NCBI GenBank assembly: GCA_030690895.1 | Contig: JAUYFQ010000020.1 | Span: 1 to 64,000, forward strand | Direction of reading: 5' to 3' | Length of the DNA stretch: 64,000 nucleotides | From: Sulfuricellaceae bacterium | Lineage (GTDB): Bacteria > Pseudomonadota > Gammaproteobacteria > Burkholderiales > Sulfuricellaceae | Shown: positions 27,108-34,818 of the stretch, in pieces | Layout: every line of letters begins with the position of its first letter | How positions within the stretch are numbered: the first letter of the stretch is position 1 | Notes under the pieces: generated by a model | What the model was told of the DNA's origin: nothing | The model's input: the letters and a program-made list of their open reading frames with translations, nothing else | Database searches by the model: none | Translations under genes and position numbers: made by a program

Positions 27108-28700
27108 ATGGCAAATCCGAGAACGCTTTTCCCATTCAACGGTGGTGTGCATCCGCCTGACCACAAGGCCGAATCGACACAGCGGCCGATCGCAATCCTG
27201 CCCATGCCAAAGCGTTTGAGCGTGCCCATGCGGCAGCATGGCGGCAACCCTGCCAAGCCGGTTGTGCAAGCCGGTGATGCCGTTCTCAAAGGGCAGGTGA
27301 TAGGCGAGGCCGATGGTTATATCTCATCGTTCGTTCATGCGCCGACTTCAGGTCATGTGGTATCTGTTGCGACCATGCCGGTTCCGCACCCCTCCGGCCT
27401 GGATGATCTGTGCGTGGAAATCGAGGGCGATGGTGAAGATCGCTGGATAGCACGGCAAGCGGTTGATTATCTGGCCAGGACGCCTGCTGAATTGCGCGAT
27501 ATTCTGTGTCGCGCCGGAGTGGTCGGTCTGGGCGGCGCGGTCTTCCCCAGTCACGTCAAGCTGAATGCCCATCCGCTGGATACGCTGGTCATCAATGCCG
27601 CCGAGTGCGAACCCTATATCACCTGCGACGACATGCTGATGCGTGAGCGCGCAGACGAAATCATCCAGGGCATCCTCATTGCCCGGCATCTGATGGAAGC
27701 CAAAGAAGTTTTGATTGGGATCGAGGACAACAAACCCCAGGCGATTGCCGCCATGCGGGCAGCAGCCCACGGGCACGACATGGAAGTCGTGGCCGTGCCG
27801 ACGCTTTATCCCAGCGGTAGCGCCAAGCAGTTGATCCAGCTCCTGACCGGCAAGGAAGTGCCGAGCGGTGGTTTGCCAACCGCGATCGGGATTCAGTGTT
27901 TCAACGTGGCGACCGTTTACACCATGCATCGTGCCATCCATTTTGGCGAGCCAGTGGTCTCCCGCCTGGTCACCGTCACCGGCAACGTAGGCCAGGCAGG
28001 TAACCTCGAAGTGCCAATTGGAACGCCGTTTGGCGAACTGGCAGCCTGGGCGAGCCCGAAGCCGGATACCGATGGCTACATCATGGGCGGCCCGATGATG
28101 GGCTTGCCGCTGACTGACATGAATGCACCGGTGGTGAAGGCCAGCAACTGTCTCATCGCACGTTCTCCCAGTCTGTTCCCCGATGCGCCAAGGGCCATGC
28201 CTTGCATACGCTGTACCCGCTGCGCCCAGGCTTGCCCAGCTGATTTGCAACCCCAGGAACTGTTCTGGTTTGCCCGTGCCAGCAACTTCGACAAGGCGCG
28301 GGAGTACAAACTGTTCGACTGCATCGAGTGCGGATGTTGCAGCTATGTCTGCCCTAGCCATATCCCGCTGGTGCAGTTTTACCGCTACGCCAAGAGCGAA
28401 ATTCAGGCACAGGACAAGGATAAAAAACTGGCTGATCAGGCGCGCGAGCGGCACGAGTACCGGGAGTTCAGGCAGGAGCGGGAAAAACGCGAAAAAGCCG
28501 AGAAGCATGCGGCCAAGGCGGCGCTGGCCAAAGTCGTGGCGAGCGAACCTGCTGATGGCGCAGCAGACGGTGCCGATGCCAAAAAAGCCGCCATTCAGGC
28601 AGCCGTCGAGCGCGCTAAAGCCAAAAAAGCAGCAATGGCGCTTAACTCACAGGGTGACGCCGTTACCCCTGAACCAGATAAACAGCCAGGCGACCAGTAA
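27108..28700 (+). CDS. rnfC: Rnf electron transport complex subunit C
   Basis: A 530-aa peripheral subunit that binds NADH and FMN, related to NuoF. Seen are the N-terminal biotinyl-like HPPDHKAESTQRPI region, the nucleotide-binding GVVGLGGAVFPSHVKLN and NAAECEPYITCDD, and two [4Fe-4S] motifs (CIRCTRCAQACP; CIECGCCSYVCP). The C-terminus is an Ala/Lys/Glu-rich coiled coil (EKREKAEKHAAKAALAKV...), commonly variable in this family. The ATG at 27108 follows the rnfB stop by 5 bp. Confidence 0.96.
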   Translation: MANPRTLFPFNGGVHPPDHKAESTQRPIAILPMPKRLSVPMRQHGGNPAKPVVQAGDAVLKGQVIGEADGYISSFVHAPTSGHVVSVATMPVPHPSGLDDLCVEIEGDGEDRWIARQAVDYLARTPAELRDILCRAGVVGLGGAVFPSHVKLNAHPLDTLVINAAECEPYITCDDMLMRERADEIIQGILIARHLMEAKEVLIGIEDNKPQAIAAMRAAAHGHDMEVVAVPTLYPSGSAKQLIQLLTGKEVPSGGLPTAIGIQCFNVATVYTMHRAIHFGEPVVSRLVTVTGNVGQAGNLEVPIGTPFGELAAWASPKPDTDGYIMGGPMMGLPLTDMNAPVVKASNCLIARSPSLFPDAPRAMPCIRCTRCAQACPADLQPQELFWFARASNFDKAREYKLFDCIECGCCSYVCPSHIPLVQFYRYAKSEIQAQDKDKKLADQARERHEYREFRQEREKREKAEKHAAKAALAKVVASEPADGAADGADAKKAAIQAAVERAKAKKAAMALNSQGDAVTPEPDKQPGDQ

Positions 28701-28721
28701 ATGAACCCGAAAAACTTAGTT

Positions 28722-28843
28722 AACCACGAAATACACGAAATACACGAAAATATTCAGATAGCTACGCGGCTGTTGCTGGTTGATAAACGGGTGATAGGGA
28801 AAATGAATTCAACTGACTGGCATGTTTCGTGTATTTCGTGGTT
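28722..28843. repeat. Inverted CCACGAAATACACGAAA-type repeat between rnfC and rnfD
   Basis: Bases 28722-28740 and 28825-28843 are a perfect 19-bp inverted repeat; the left arm has an additional tandem ATACACGAA unit (28731-28749). The element fills nearly the whole rnfC-rnfD gap (160 bp), where most rnf operons have almost no spacing. It could form a hairpin in the operon mRNA. Confidence 0.85.
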
Positions 28844-28860
28844 CAGTTGCGGAATTTAGG

Positions 28861-29892
28861 ATGAATACTCCCCTGATTGCCGAGACAAGTGGTGTCAGCA
28901 CCATCATGCTCAAGGTGTTGGGCGCGCTGCTCCCCGCGATTGCTGCCTATGTCTATTTCTTTGGCCCCGCGATTCTGGTGAGCTTGTTGCTGGCAAGCGG
29001 CGCGGCACTGGCGACGGAAGCGGCGGTTTTGCGCCTGCGCAACTATTCGATGCGCGTCTACCTGACCGACGGCAGCGCTTTGGTGACCGCCTGGCTGCTG
29101 GCGCTGTCGATACCGCCGCTGGCGCCATGGTGGCTGGTGGTGGTCGGGACGGTTTTTGGCATGCTGGTGGCCAAGCACCTGTATGGAGGCCTGGGCAATA
29201 ACCTGTTTAATCCCGCCATGGTGGGATTTGCGGCGTTGATGATTTCCTTTCCATCGCATATGACGCACTGGCTCGCGCCGGATGCGCTGGCGCAGGTTCA
29301 CTGGAGTTTCGGGCAGCAGATGGACTTCATGTTCGGTGGCTTGCCTACGCTGGATGCCGTGACCATGGCCACGCCGCTGGATACCTTGAAAACCCAGCTC
29401 ATGCTGGAACATGGCCTATCCGAGATCAAAAAAACCGAACTGATTTTTAGCGCGTTGAGCGGCAAAGGGACGGAAATCATCGCGCTGTTTTATCTGTTGG
29501 GCGGCCTGTTCCTGTGGCAGCAACGCATAATTAGCTGGCATATACCGCTGTCTTTTCTGGCCGGGATGTCGTTGCTGGCGGGTGTCTTGCACCTGCTGGA
29601 CGCAGAGCGTTATGCCTCGCCGCTTTTCCATGTGTTCGCGGGCGGCACGCTACTGGCCGCGTTTTTTATCGCTACCGATTATGTCACCAGTCCGACCACG
29701 CCCATGGGCAAGCTGATTTTTGGCGCGGGTATCGGAATCTGTGCCTATGTGATTCGCGTCTTTGGCGGATACCCCGATGGCGTAGCCTTTGCCGTGTTGT
29801 TTCTCAACTCGGCAGTGCCGCTGATCGACGCCTATACCCAGCCGCGCGTATTTGGTCATGTGGCCGGTTTTTTTGGGAAAAAAAATAAATGA
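28861..29892 (+). CDS. rnfD: Rnf electron transport complex subunit D
   Basis: A 343-aa membrane subunit related to NqrB, with about eight to nine hydrophobic segments. It carries the covalent-FMN site motif around LDAVTMATPLD (Thr attachment) and the conserved YGGLGNNLFNPAMVGFAALMISFP. The ATG at 28861 is preceded by TTAGG. It is separated from rnfC by an inverted repeat, unlike the tight spacing elsewhere in the operon; rnfG follows after 1 bp. Confidence 0.95.
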   Translation: MNTPLIAETSGVSTIMLKVLGALLPAIAAYVYFFGPAILVSLLLASGAALATEAAVLRLRNYSMRVYLTDGSALVTAWLLALSIPPLAPWWLVVVGTVFGMLVAKHLYGGLGNNLFNPAMVGFAALMISFPSHMTHWLAPDALAQVHWSFGQQMDFMFGGLPTLDAVTMATPLDTLKTQLMLEHGLSEIKKTELIFSALSGKGTEIIALFYLLGGLFLWQQRIISWHIPLSFLAGMSLLAGVLHLLDAERYASPLFHVFAGGTLLAAFFIATDYVTSPTTPMGKLIFGAGIGICAYVIRVFGGYPDGVAFAVLFLNSAVPLIDAYTQPRVFGHVAGFFGKKNK

Positions 29893-29893
29893 G

Positions 29894-30586
29894 ATGCCAG
29901 AAATGATCTCGGAATCAACCCGCCATACGCTCAAACTGGCCATTGTCCTGGCGGTATTTTCGCTGGTTGGAACGGTTCTGCTGGCACTGACTTTCGATGC
30001 CACCCGAGACAACATCGCAGCCAGCGAGAAAAAAGCCAAACTGGCGCTGATCGGCCAAATTCTGCCAAGTAGCTTGTACGATAACGATCTCCTGCAAGAT
30101 ACCCTTGTTCTGCCGCCCCAAGCAGAGTTGGGCGGGGTGGAATCAACGGCCTATCGGGCGCGCAAGGGAAACGAGCCCAGCGCAGTGGTGCTGGAGGCGA
30201 TTGCGCCGGACGGTTATTCCGGCAAGATCAAGCTCCTGATCGCGATTAAACAGAATGGTGAAATTTCCGGCGTGCGCGTCGTGGCGCACAAGGAAACGCC
30301 AGGTCTGGGCGACTACATCGAGGCGGTCAGAAGCGACTGGATCAAGCAGTTCGATGGCGCATCCCTGAAACAGATCGTCCTCTCTCCTAGCTCTCTCCCA
30401 GAGGGAGAGAGGGACGTAGGCTCGCTACGCGAGTTTCAGTCTAAGGACTGGAAGGTTAAAAAGGACGGTGGCCGCTTCGATTACATGGCGGGGGCGACCA
30501 TCACGCCACGTGCGGTGATCAAGGCGGTGCATAAGGCACTGGTGTTTTACGCGGCCAATCGGGAAAAGATATGGGAGGGCACATGA
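29894..30586 (+). CDS. rnfG: Rnf electron transport complex subunit G, with in-frame insert
   Basis: A 230-aa subunit with one N-terminal TM segment ([20 protein letters not shown]) and a periplasmic FMN-binding domain. The flavinylation site is [17 protein letters not shown]. Between SLKQ and [13 protein letters not shown], normally nearly contiguous, lie 23 extra residues from a palindromic element (30374-30442). The insert comes shortly before the FMN-attachment motif, so it should form a loop on the periplasmic surface. The ATG at 29894 follows the rnfD stop by 1 bp; an ATG at 29903 is an alternative. Confidence 0.94.
   Translation: MPEMISESTRHTLKLAIVLAVFSLVGTVLLALTFDATRDNIAASEKKAKLALIGQILPSSLYDNDLLQDTLVLPPQAELGGVESTAYRARKGNEPSAVVLEAIAPDGYSGKIKLLIAIKQNGEISGVRVVAHKETPGLGDYIEAVRSDWIKQFDGASLKQIVLSPSSLPEGERDVGSLREFQSKDWKVKKDGGRFDYMAGATITPRAVIKAVHKALVFYAANREKIWEGT
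30374..30442. repeat. In-frame palindromic element inside rnfG (copy B)
   Basis: 69 bp, with CTCTCTCCC-aga-GGGAGAGAG at 30391-30411 and CTCGC-tac-GCGAG at 30421-30433. It is translated as ...[19 protein letters not shown]..., in the same frame as the copies in the HEAT gene and nth. Flanking RnfG sequence is intact on both sides. Confidence 0.9.
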
Positions 30587-31263
30587 GTGACGTCAATTAC
30601 AAGGAAATTGCCTGGAATGGCCTGTGGAAAAACAATGCAGGTATCGTGGCCTTGCTTGGCCTGTGCCCTTTGTTGGCAGTCAGCACCACCGTTGTGAATG
30701 CAGTCGGACTGGGCGTGGCGACGGTCATGGTGATGATCTTCAGCAATGGTGCGGTGTCCCTGGTACGCAATCATGTGCCGCGTGAAATTCGCATCCCCGT
30801 TTACATCCTGATTATCGCCGTGCTGGTCACCATGATCGATCTGAGCATGAATGCATTTATTCAACCGCTGTATCTGGTGCTGGGTATTTTCGTCCCGTTG
30901 ATCGTGGTCAACTGTAACGTTCTGGGCCGTGCCGAAGCCTTTGCCTCAAAAAATACCCTTTTCCCTTCCATGTTCGATGGTTTTATGGTGGGCTTTGGCT
31001 TGTTGCTGACGTTGGCCGCGCTTGGTGCAATGCGTGAAATATTAGGTAAGGGAACCCTGCTTTCCGGCATCGATCTGGCCTTTGGCGAGTCGACCAAGTC
31101 CTGGGTGATCACCATCATCCCGGATTACCATGGTTTCCTGCTGGCGGTGTTGCCGCCCGGCGCCTTCATCGGGCTGGGTTTGCTGATCGCGGGTAAAAAC
31201 TGGCTGGATCAGCGCAAGGCAAGCCGGGTTGTGTCTGCGCCAATGGCCGTTCCTGCCACTTGA
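30583..31263 (+). CDS. rnfE: Rnf electron transport complex subunit E
   Basis: A 226-aa integral membrane subunit, paralogous to RnfA. Signature segments are [20 protein letters not shown] and [17 protein letters not shown], with the two conserved Cys that complete the intramembrane cluster with RnfA. Six hydrophobic segments. The ATG at 30583 overlaps the rnfG stop (ATGA). Confidence 0.96.
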   Translation: MSDVNYKEIAWNGLWKNNAGIVALLGLCPLLAVSTTVVNAVGLGVATVMVMIFSNGAVSLVRNHVPREIRIPVYILIIAVLVTMIDLSMNAFIQPLYLVLGIFVPLIVVNCNVLGRAEAFASKNTLFPSMFDGFMVGFGLLLTLAALGAMREILGKGTLLSGIDLAFGESTKSWVITIIPDYHGFLLAVLPPGAFIGLGLLIAGKNWLDQRKASRVVSAPMAVPAT

Positions 31264-31267
31264 ACTT

Positions 31268-31963
31268 GTGAACGCAGCTTCCTTCTCTCCTAACTCTCTC
31301 CCAGCGGGAGAGAGGGACGCAGTCTCGCTGTGCGAGTGTCACGTTAATAGCAGGGAGATTTTTTCCCGTTTTCAAGTAGCCAATCCACACCCCAAGACAG
31401 AATTGGTCTATCAGTCACCCTTTGAATTGCTGGTAGCGGTTCTGCTCTCTGCTCAGGCAACCGACAAGGGCGTTAACAAAGCCACTGCCAGGCTGTTTCC
31501 TGTCGCCAATACGCCGGAAACCATGCTGTCACTAGGCCTGGAGCGATTAAAGGATTACATCAGCACGATAGGTCTCTACAACAGCAAGGCGCGCCACCTG
31601 ATGGAAACCTGCGCGATGCTGGTCGAACTGCATGGCGGCGAAGTGCCTGCACAGCGCGAGGCATTGGAAAAACTGCCTGGCGTCGGGCGCAAAACTGCCA
31701 ACGTTATCCTCAATACTGCTTTCGGTCAGCCCACCATGGCAGTCGACACGCATATTTTTCGCGTTGCCAACCGTATTGGCCTGGCGCCTGGAAAAACTGT
31801 GCTGGAAGTGGAAAAAAAACTGCTCAAGGTCATCGCGCCGGAATTCATGCAACACGCTCACCACTGGCTGATTCTGCATGGCCGTTACACCTGCAAGGCG
31901 CGCAAGCCATCGTGTGGGGAATGCCTGATTCGGGATTTGTGCGAATTCAAGGATAAAACCTGA
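31268..31963 (+). CDS. nth: Endonuclease III (DNA glycosylase/AP lyase)
   Basis: This base-excision repair enzyme removes oxidised pyrimidines. The helix-hairpin-helix LPGVGRKTANVI carries the catalytic Lys, the catalytic Asp is in AVDTHIFRV, and the C-terminal [4Fe-4S] ligands are C-x6-C-x2-C-x5-C in CKARKPSCGECLIRDLC. The family normally begins MN-(K/S)REIFSRL. Here a GTG at 31268 gives VN, then 25 residues from a palindromic element, then SREIFSRF, so the element seems to have inserted after codon 2. An upstream ATG-like start inside rnfE is unlikely. It directly follows rnfE, as in many proteobacteria. Confidence 0.95.
   Translation: MNAASFSPNSLPAGERDAVSLCECHVNSREIFSRFQVANPHPKTELVYQSPFELLVAVLLSAQATDKGVNKATARLFPVANTPETMLSLGLERLKDYISTIGLYNSKARHLMETCAMLVELHGGEVPAQREALEKLPGVGRKTANVILNTAFGQPTMAVDTHIFRVANRIGLAPGKTVLEVEKKLLKVIAPEFMQHAHHWLILHGRYTCKARKPSCGECLIRDLCEFKDKT
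31274..31348. repeat. In-frame palindromic element at the N-terminus of nth (copy C)
   Basis: 75 bp, with CTCTCTCCC-agc-GGGAGAGAG at 31294-31314 and CTCGC-tgt-GCGAG at 31324-31336. It reads AASFSPNSLPAGERDAVSLC... in the same frame as copies A and B. Its hairpins lie directly after the presumed start codon, where they could affect translation. Confidence 0.9.
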
Positions 31964-31964
31964 C

Positions 31965-33068
31965 ATGCAAGTTGCGACCGGCCTCGCCACCCACCCGTCT
32001 GCCAGTGCAGACCTGGCTTACCAGGCGGTCAGTCAGGCCATGCAAAAGGCCGACCTGAGCATCGCCAGCAGCGTGCTGCTGTATCTCACCCCGGATTTTG
32101 CGCGTGACCCCAACCCCGCCTTGCACGCCGCCGCGCGCGCAGCCAACTGCACCCAGATCATGGGGTGTAGCGCAGCGGGCATTTTTACCGAGCAGGACTG
32201 GGTGCTGGATGCGCCCGCAGTCGTTGCCATGGTGTTCGGTTCTGGCGTGAGCCTGCTGCCGGTTCATGAACCGCAGGAAGCCGACCTTTTACTGACCCTG
32301 GCAGCGCCCAGTGCTGTTCACACCGAATGGCTGGAAGCGGGCGGGCGGCGCTTCGGCGGCGTCTCGGGAGATGCGACAGGGCAGGGGCCATTCAAGGTTT
32401 GGCAAGGTGGCAGAGTCATTGAACAGGGGCGTTGTGAGGCGGCCGTGCATGGTGCCAAGGGCGTTGTCGGTATTTCCCAAGGGGTGAGGGTGCTCAGTGA
32501 GCACCCCTATGAAATATCTCGAAGCAAGGGCTTCGACGTGCTTACTCTGGGCATGCAATCCGCCATGCGTGTGTTGGAGCGCGAGGTCCCGCTGGAGTTG
32601 CGTTCCAGCCAGACCATCCCACTGCATCTGTTCATGGTCGGCGTGACGTATGGTGATCCTGATACGGCTGTTTCCGATGGTCGCTACCGGCTTGCGCCCA
32701 TTGTGTCGGTCAATTCTGAAGATGGATCGGTGACGCTGTCTCAGGTACTGTCTCCCGGCCAGCACCTGTTCTGGGCGCTGCGACAGCCGCTGGCCGCCCA
32801 GATCGACATGCGCCAGACTGCCGAAAAGCTGGAACAGGAACTTGCATGTGCCCCTGATTTCGGCCTTTTCTTCCCTTGTATGGGGAGAGGTCCGTGGTTT
32901 TATGGCGGGGTTGACCGCGATATCGAACTCCTGCAACACCAGTTCCCCGATATGCCAATGATAGGATTCTATGGAAATGGCGAGTTTGCTCCGCTAAACG
33001 GGTCGAACCAGCTTTTCCAGTATGCAGGCGTGCTGGGCTTGTTTGCTCAGGGAAACACCCATGTTTAA
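31965..33068 (+). CDS. FIST-domain sensory protein
   Basis: A 367-aa protein with FIST N (about 30-215) and FIST C (about 220-355) domains. Typical features are the small-molecule-binding-like GCSAAGIFTE segment, LTLGMQSAMRVLE, and the C-terminal GLFFPCMGRGPWFYGG and GFYGNGEFAPL. FIST proteins are predicted to sense small ligands, perhaps amino acids, and feed signalling pathways. It is cytoplasmic here, with no signalling domain attached. It starts 1 bp after the nth stop; two conserved genes of unknown function follow with overlapping ends. Confidence 0.9.
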   Translation: MQVATGLATHPSASADLAYQAVSQAMQKADLSIASSVLLYLTPDFARDPNPALHAAARAANCTQIMGCSAAGIFTEQDWVLDAPAVVAMVFGSGVSLLPVHEPQEADLLLTLAAPSAVHTEWLEAGGRRFGGVSGDATGQGPFKVWQGGRVIEQGRCEAAVHGAKGVVGISQGVRVLSEHPYEISRSKGFDVLTLGMQSAMRVLEREVPLELRSSQTIPLHLFMVGVTYGDPDTAVSDGRYRLAPIVSVNSEDGSVTLSQVLSPGQHLFWALRQPLAAQIDMRQTAEKLEQELACAPDFGLFFPCMGRGPWFYGGVDRDIELLQHQFPDMPMIGFYGNGEFAPLNGSNQLFQYAGVLGLFAQGNTHV

Positions 33069-33486
33069 CCCCAGTCGCGACCAGGCGCGCCAGTTTCTGT
33101 TCGATACCTGGCTGAAGTATGGCAAACATCAGGCGCTCAGCGGACTGGAAAGCATGCTGCTTGAAATTTTGCTTCAGCATCCGGAATATCACGTACTTCT
33201 GAACGATCCTGAGCGCTATCTGGAACGTGAATATCTGCCCGAGCAGGGCGAAACCAACCCGTTTCTGCATCTGAACCTGCATCTCGCCATCGCCGAACAG
33301 TTGTCCATCGACCAACCACCCGGCATCAAGGGGCACTACCAGCAACTACTGGCAAAGTCAGGAGATCCTCACCATGCCCAGCATCAGGTTATGGAGTGTC
33401 TGGGGGAAATGATCTGGCAAGCCCAGCGCCACCGTACTGCGCCTGATCCTGACATCTACTTTTCCTGTCTTGCGCGCCATGGCTAA
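33061..33486 (+). CDS. DUF1841 family protein
   Basis: A 141-aa protein starting MFNPSRDQARQFLFDTWLKY, the conserved N-terminus of the DUF1841 family, with HPEYHVLLNDPERYLEREY and NPFLHLNLHLAIAEQLSID. Common in beta/gammaproteobacteria, function unknown. It overlaps the FIST gene by 8 bp and the next gene by 8 bp, so it belongs to a tight operon. Confidence 0.88.
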   Translation: MFNPSRDQARQFLFDTWLKYGKHQALSGLESMLLEILLQHPEYHVLLNDPERYLEREYLPEQGETNPFLHLNLHLAIAEQLSIDQPPGIKGHYQQLLAKSGDPHHAQHQVMECLGEMIWQAQRHRTAPDPDIYFSCLARHG

Positions 33487-34312
33487 CCCGTTCCCTGCTG
33501 CGGAGACTTGGCTGCCGGGCTTTGCAACGTCATCACCCATGTATGAACCGCTCGCGAATATTGGATGGTCGCTGGAAGCACTTGAGCATTGGCCCGATCT
33601 GGATGCATACAATGCGCTGTTGGATCCATCGATCAGAACGGCGTCAGGTCAATGCCTGCGGTTTGTTTCTCAGCTCGGCAAGCCCCTTCGCATGGAAGAA
33701 AAATATGAAGCGCGTATTTACCTGAGTGGCGAAGTCCAGACGCGAATAGAGAACTGGCATGATTTCTTCAACGCGCTGGTCTGGCTGGTATTTCCTCGCG
33801 CCAAGGCCGTCCTCAACGCATGCCATTTTGAAGCGATAGCGCGGACTGCCTCAGGCGGGAACCGCGATAAGTCACGGGATGCTTTGACGCTGTTCGACGA
33901 AAGTGGTGTGGTCATTTTATATTCAGACGAATCACTGGCTGACCTGATTCGGGACTTTCGCTGGAAGGAGTTGTTCTGGGCGCGCAGGCTGGAAGTGTCG
34001 TCAAACATGCGCTTTATGGTTTTCGGCCATTCCCTGTATGAAAAAGCCCTGAAGCCTTATATCGGCCTGACTGGGAAGGCCTTGTTAATCAAGGTGGGAG
34101 CGGATTATTTCAATCAGCCATCGGCGACGCAAGTCAGCAAGGCTGATGAGATGATTGCTCGCGCATTCGACAAAAACGGCCCATATGCCTGCCTGAGACC
34201 GCTTCCCTTACTCGGCGTGCCTGGCTGGTGGGCAGGCAACGAATCGCCTGATTTTTATGAGAATACAGGCTATTTCAGACCAGCCCCGGTGTTCAAGTCA
34301 AAGTACTTTTAA
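33479..34312 (+). CDS. DUF3025 family protein
   Basis: A ~277-aa soluble protein with the DUF3025 pattern: WHDFFNALVWLVFPRAKAVLNACHFEA, ALTLFDESGVVILYSDESL, FGHSLYEKALKPYIGLTGKALL and PLPLLGVPGWWAGNES. Function unknown. The ATG at 33479 overlaps DUF1841; an ATG at 33470 would add three residues. It converges on the VapD toxin gene and overlaps its 3' end by 20 bp. Confidence 0.88.
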   Translation: MANPFPAAETWLPGFATSSPMYEPLANIGWSLEALEHWPDLDAYNALLDPSIRTASGQCLRFVSQLGKPLRMEEKYEARIYLSGEVQTRIENWHDFFNALVWLVFPRAKAVLNACHFEAIARTASGGNRDKSRDALTLFDESGVVILYSDESLADLIRDFRWKELFWARRLEVSSNMRFMVFGHSLYEKALKPYIGLTGKALLIKVGADYFNQPSATQVSKADEMIARAFDKNGPYACLRPLPLLGVPGWWAGNESPDFYENTGYFRPAPVFKSKYF

Positions 34313-34580
34313 CGACAGGAGTGAAATCAGACCATTGCTCAATTCGGAAAGCACGTATATCGCGCACTGATGGTGGAAACCATGATTGTGACTTGAGTGA
34401 TTGAATCGCGACAAAGAGTTGCGCCATGTTTTCATCGTCGGTGACATACAAGCTACCTTGCACCCGCCGGAACCCATATTGGGCAAGCGTGGCGCCAATT
34501 TCGGCATATGCTTGCGAAACCCCCTTGGGATGATGTAGTTCGGTATCAGCCACCACCAGATCAAATGCGATGGCGTACAT
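34293..34580 (-). CDS. vapD: VapD-family ribonuclease toxin
   Basis: A 95-aa protein with the VapD/Cas2-like ferredoxin fold: MYAIAFDLVVADTELHHP (catalytic Asp near the end of the first strand), FRRVQGSLYVTDDENMAQLFVAI and VRDIRAFRIEQWSDFTP. VapD cleaves mRNA and is encoded with a small antitoxin. Its start overlaps the stop of the partner gene by one base. The last 20 bp overlap the converging DUF3025 gene. Confidence 0.9.
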   Translation of the reverse strand: MYAIAFDLVVADTELHHPKGVSQAYAEIGATLAQYGFRRVQGSLYVTDDENMAQLFVAIQSLKSQSWFPPSVRDIRAFRIEQWSDFTPVVKSTLT

Positions 34581-34780
34581 CAGGCTGCCTTTGGATCGTT
34601 GTTCAGGTGAGTCAGTCGGTACTCAATCTTCTCCCCTGTTTCTACCAGCATGACTTCAACCATCCAGTCGCCATCATCCAATTGGCGAAGCGGTTGACCA
34701 ACTTCATACTTGGGGCCAAATGCGCCAAAACTCTTGATTTTTCCGACTGGAACGCTGGGTGCTGTCAAAACGGCAAGCAT
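34580..34780 (-). CDS. VapX-like antitoxin (DUF5397 type)
   Basis: A 66-aa protein starting MLAVLTAPSVPVGKIKSFGAFGPKYEVGQ, with LDDGDWMVEVMLVETGEKIEYR. Small proteins of this type are encoded immediately upstream of vapD and act as its antitoxin. The ATG at 34780 has a good AAGGAG upstream, which decides it over a longer start at 34849 that would overlap the MscS gene. Confidence 0.85.
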   Translation of the reverse strand: MLAVLTAPSVPVGKIKSFGAFGPKYEVGQPLRQLDDGDWMVEVMLVETGEKIEYRLTHLNNDPKAA

Positions 34781-34818
34781 GGTTAAACTCCTTATCAAAA
34801 CGCAATCAACTTGGCGAA

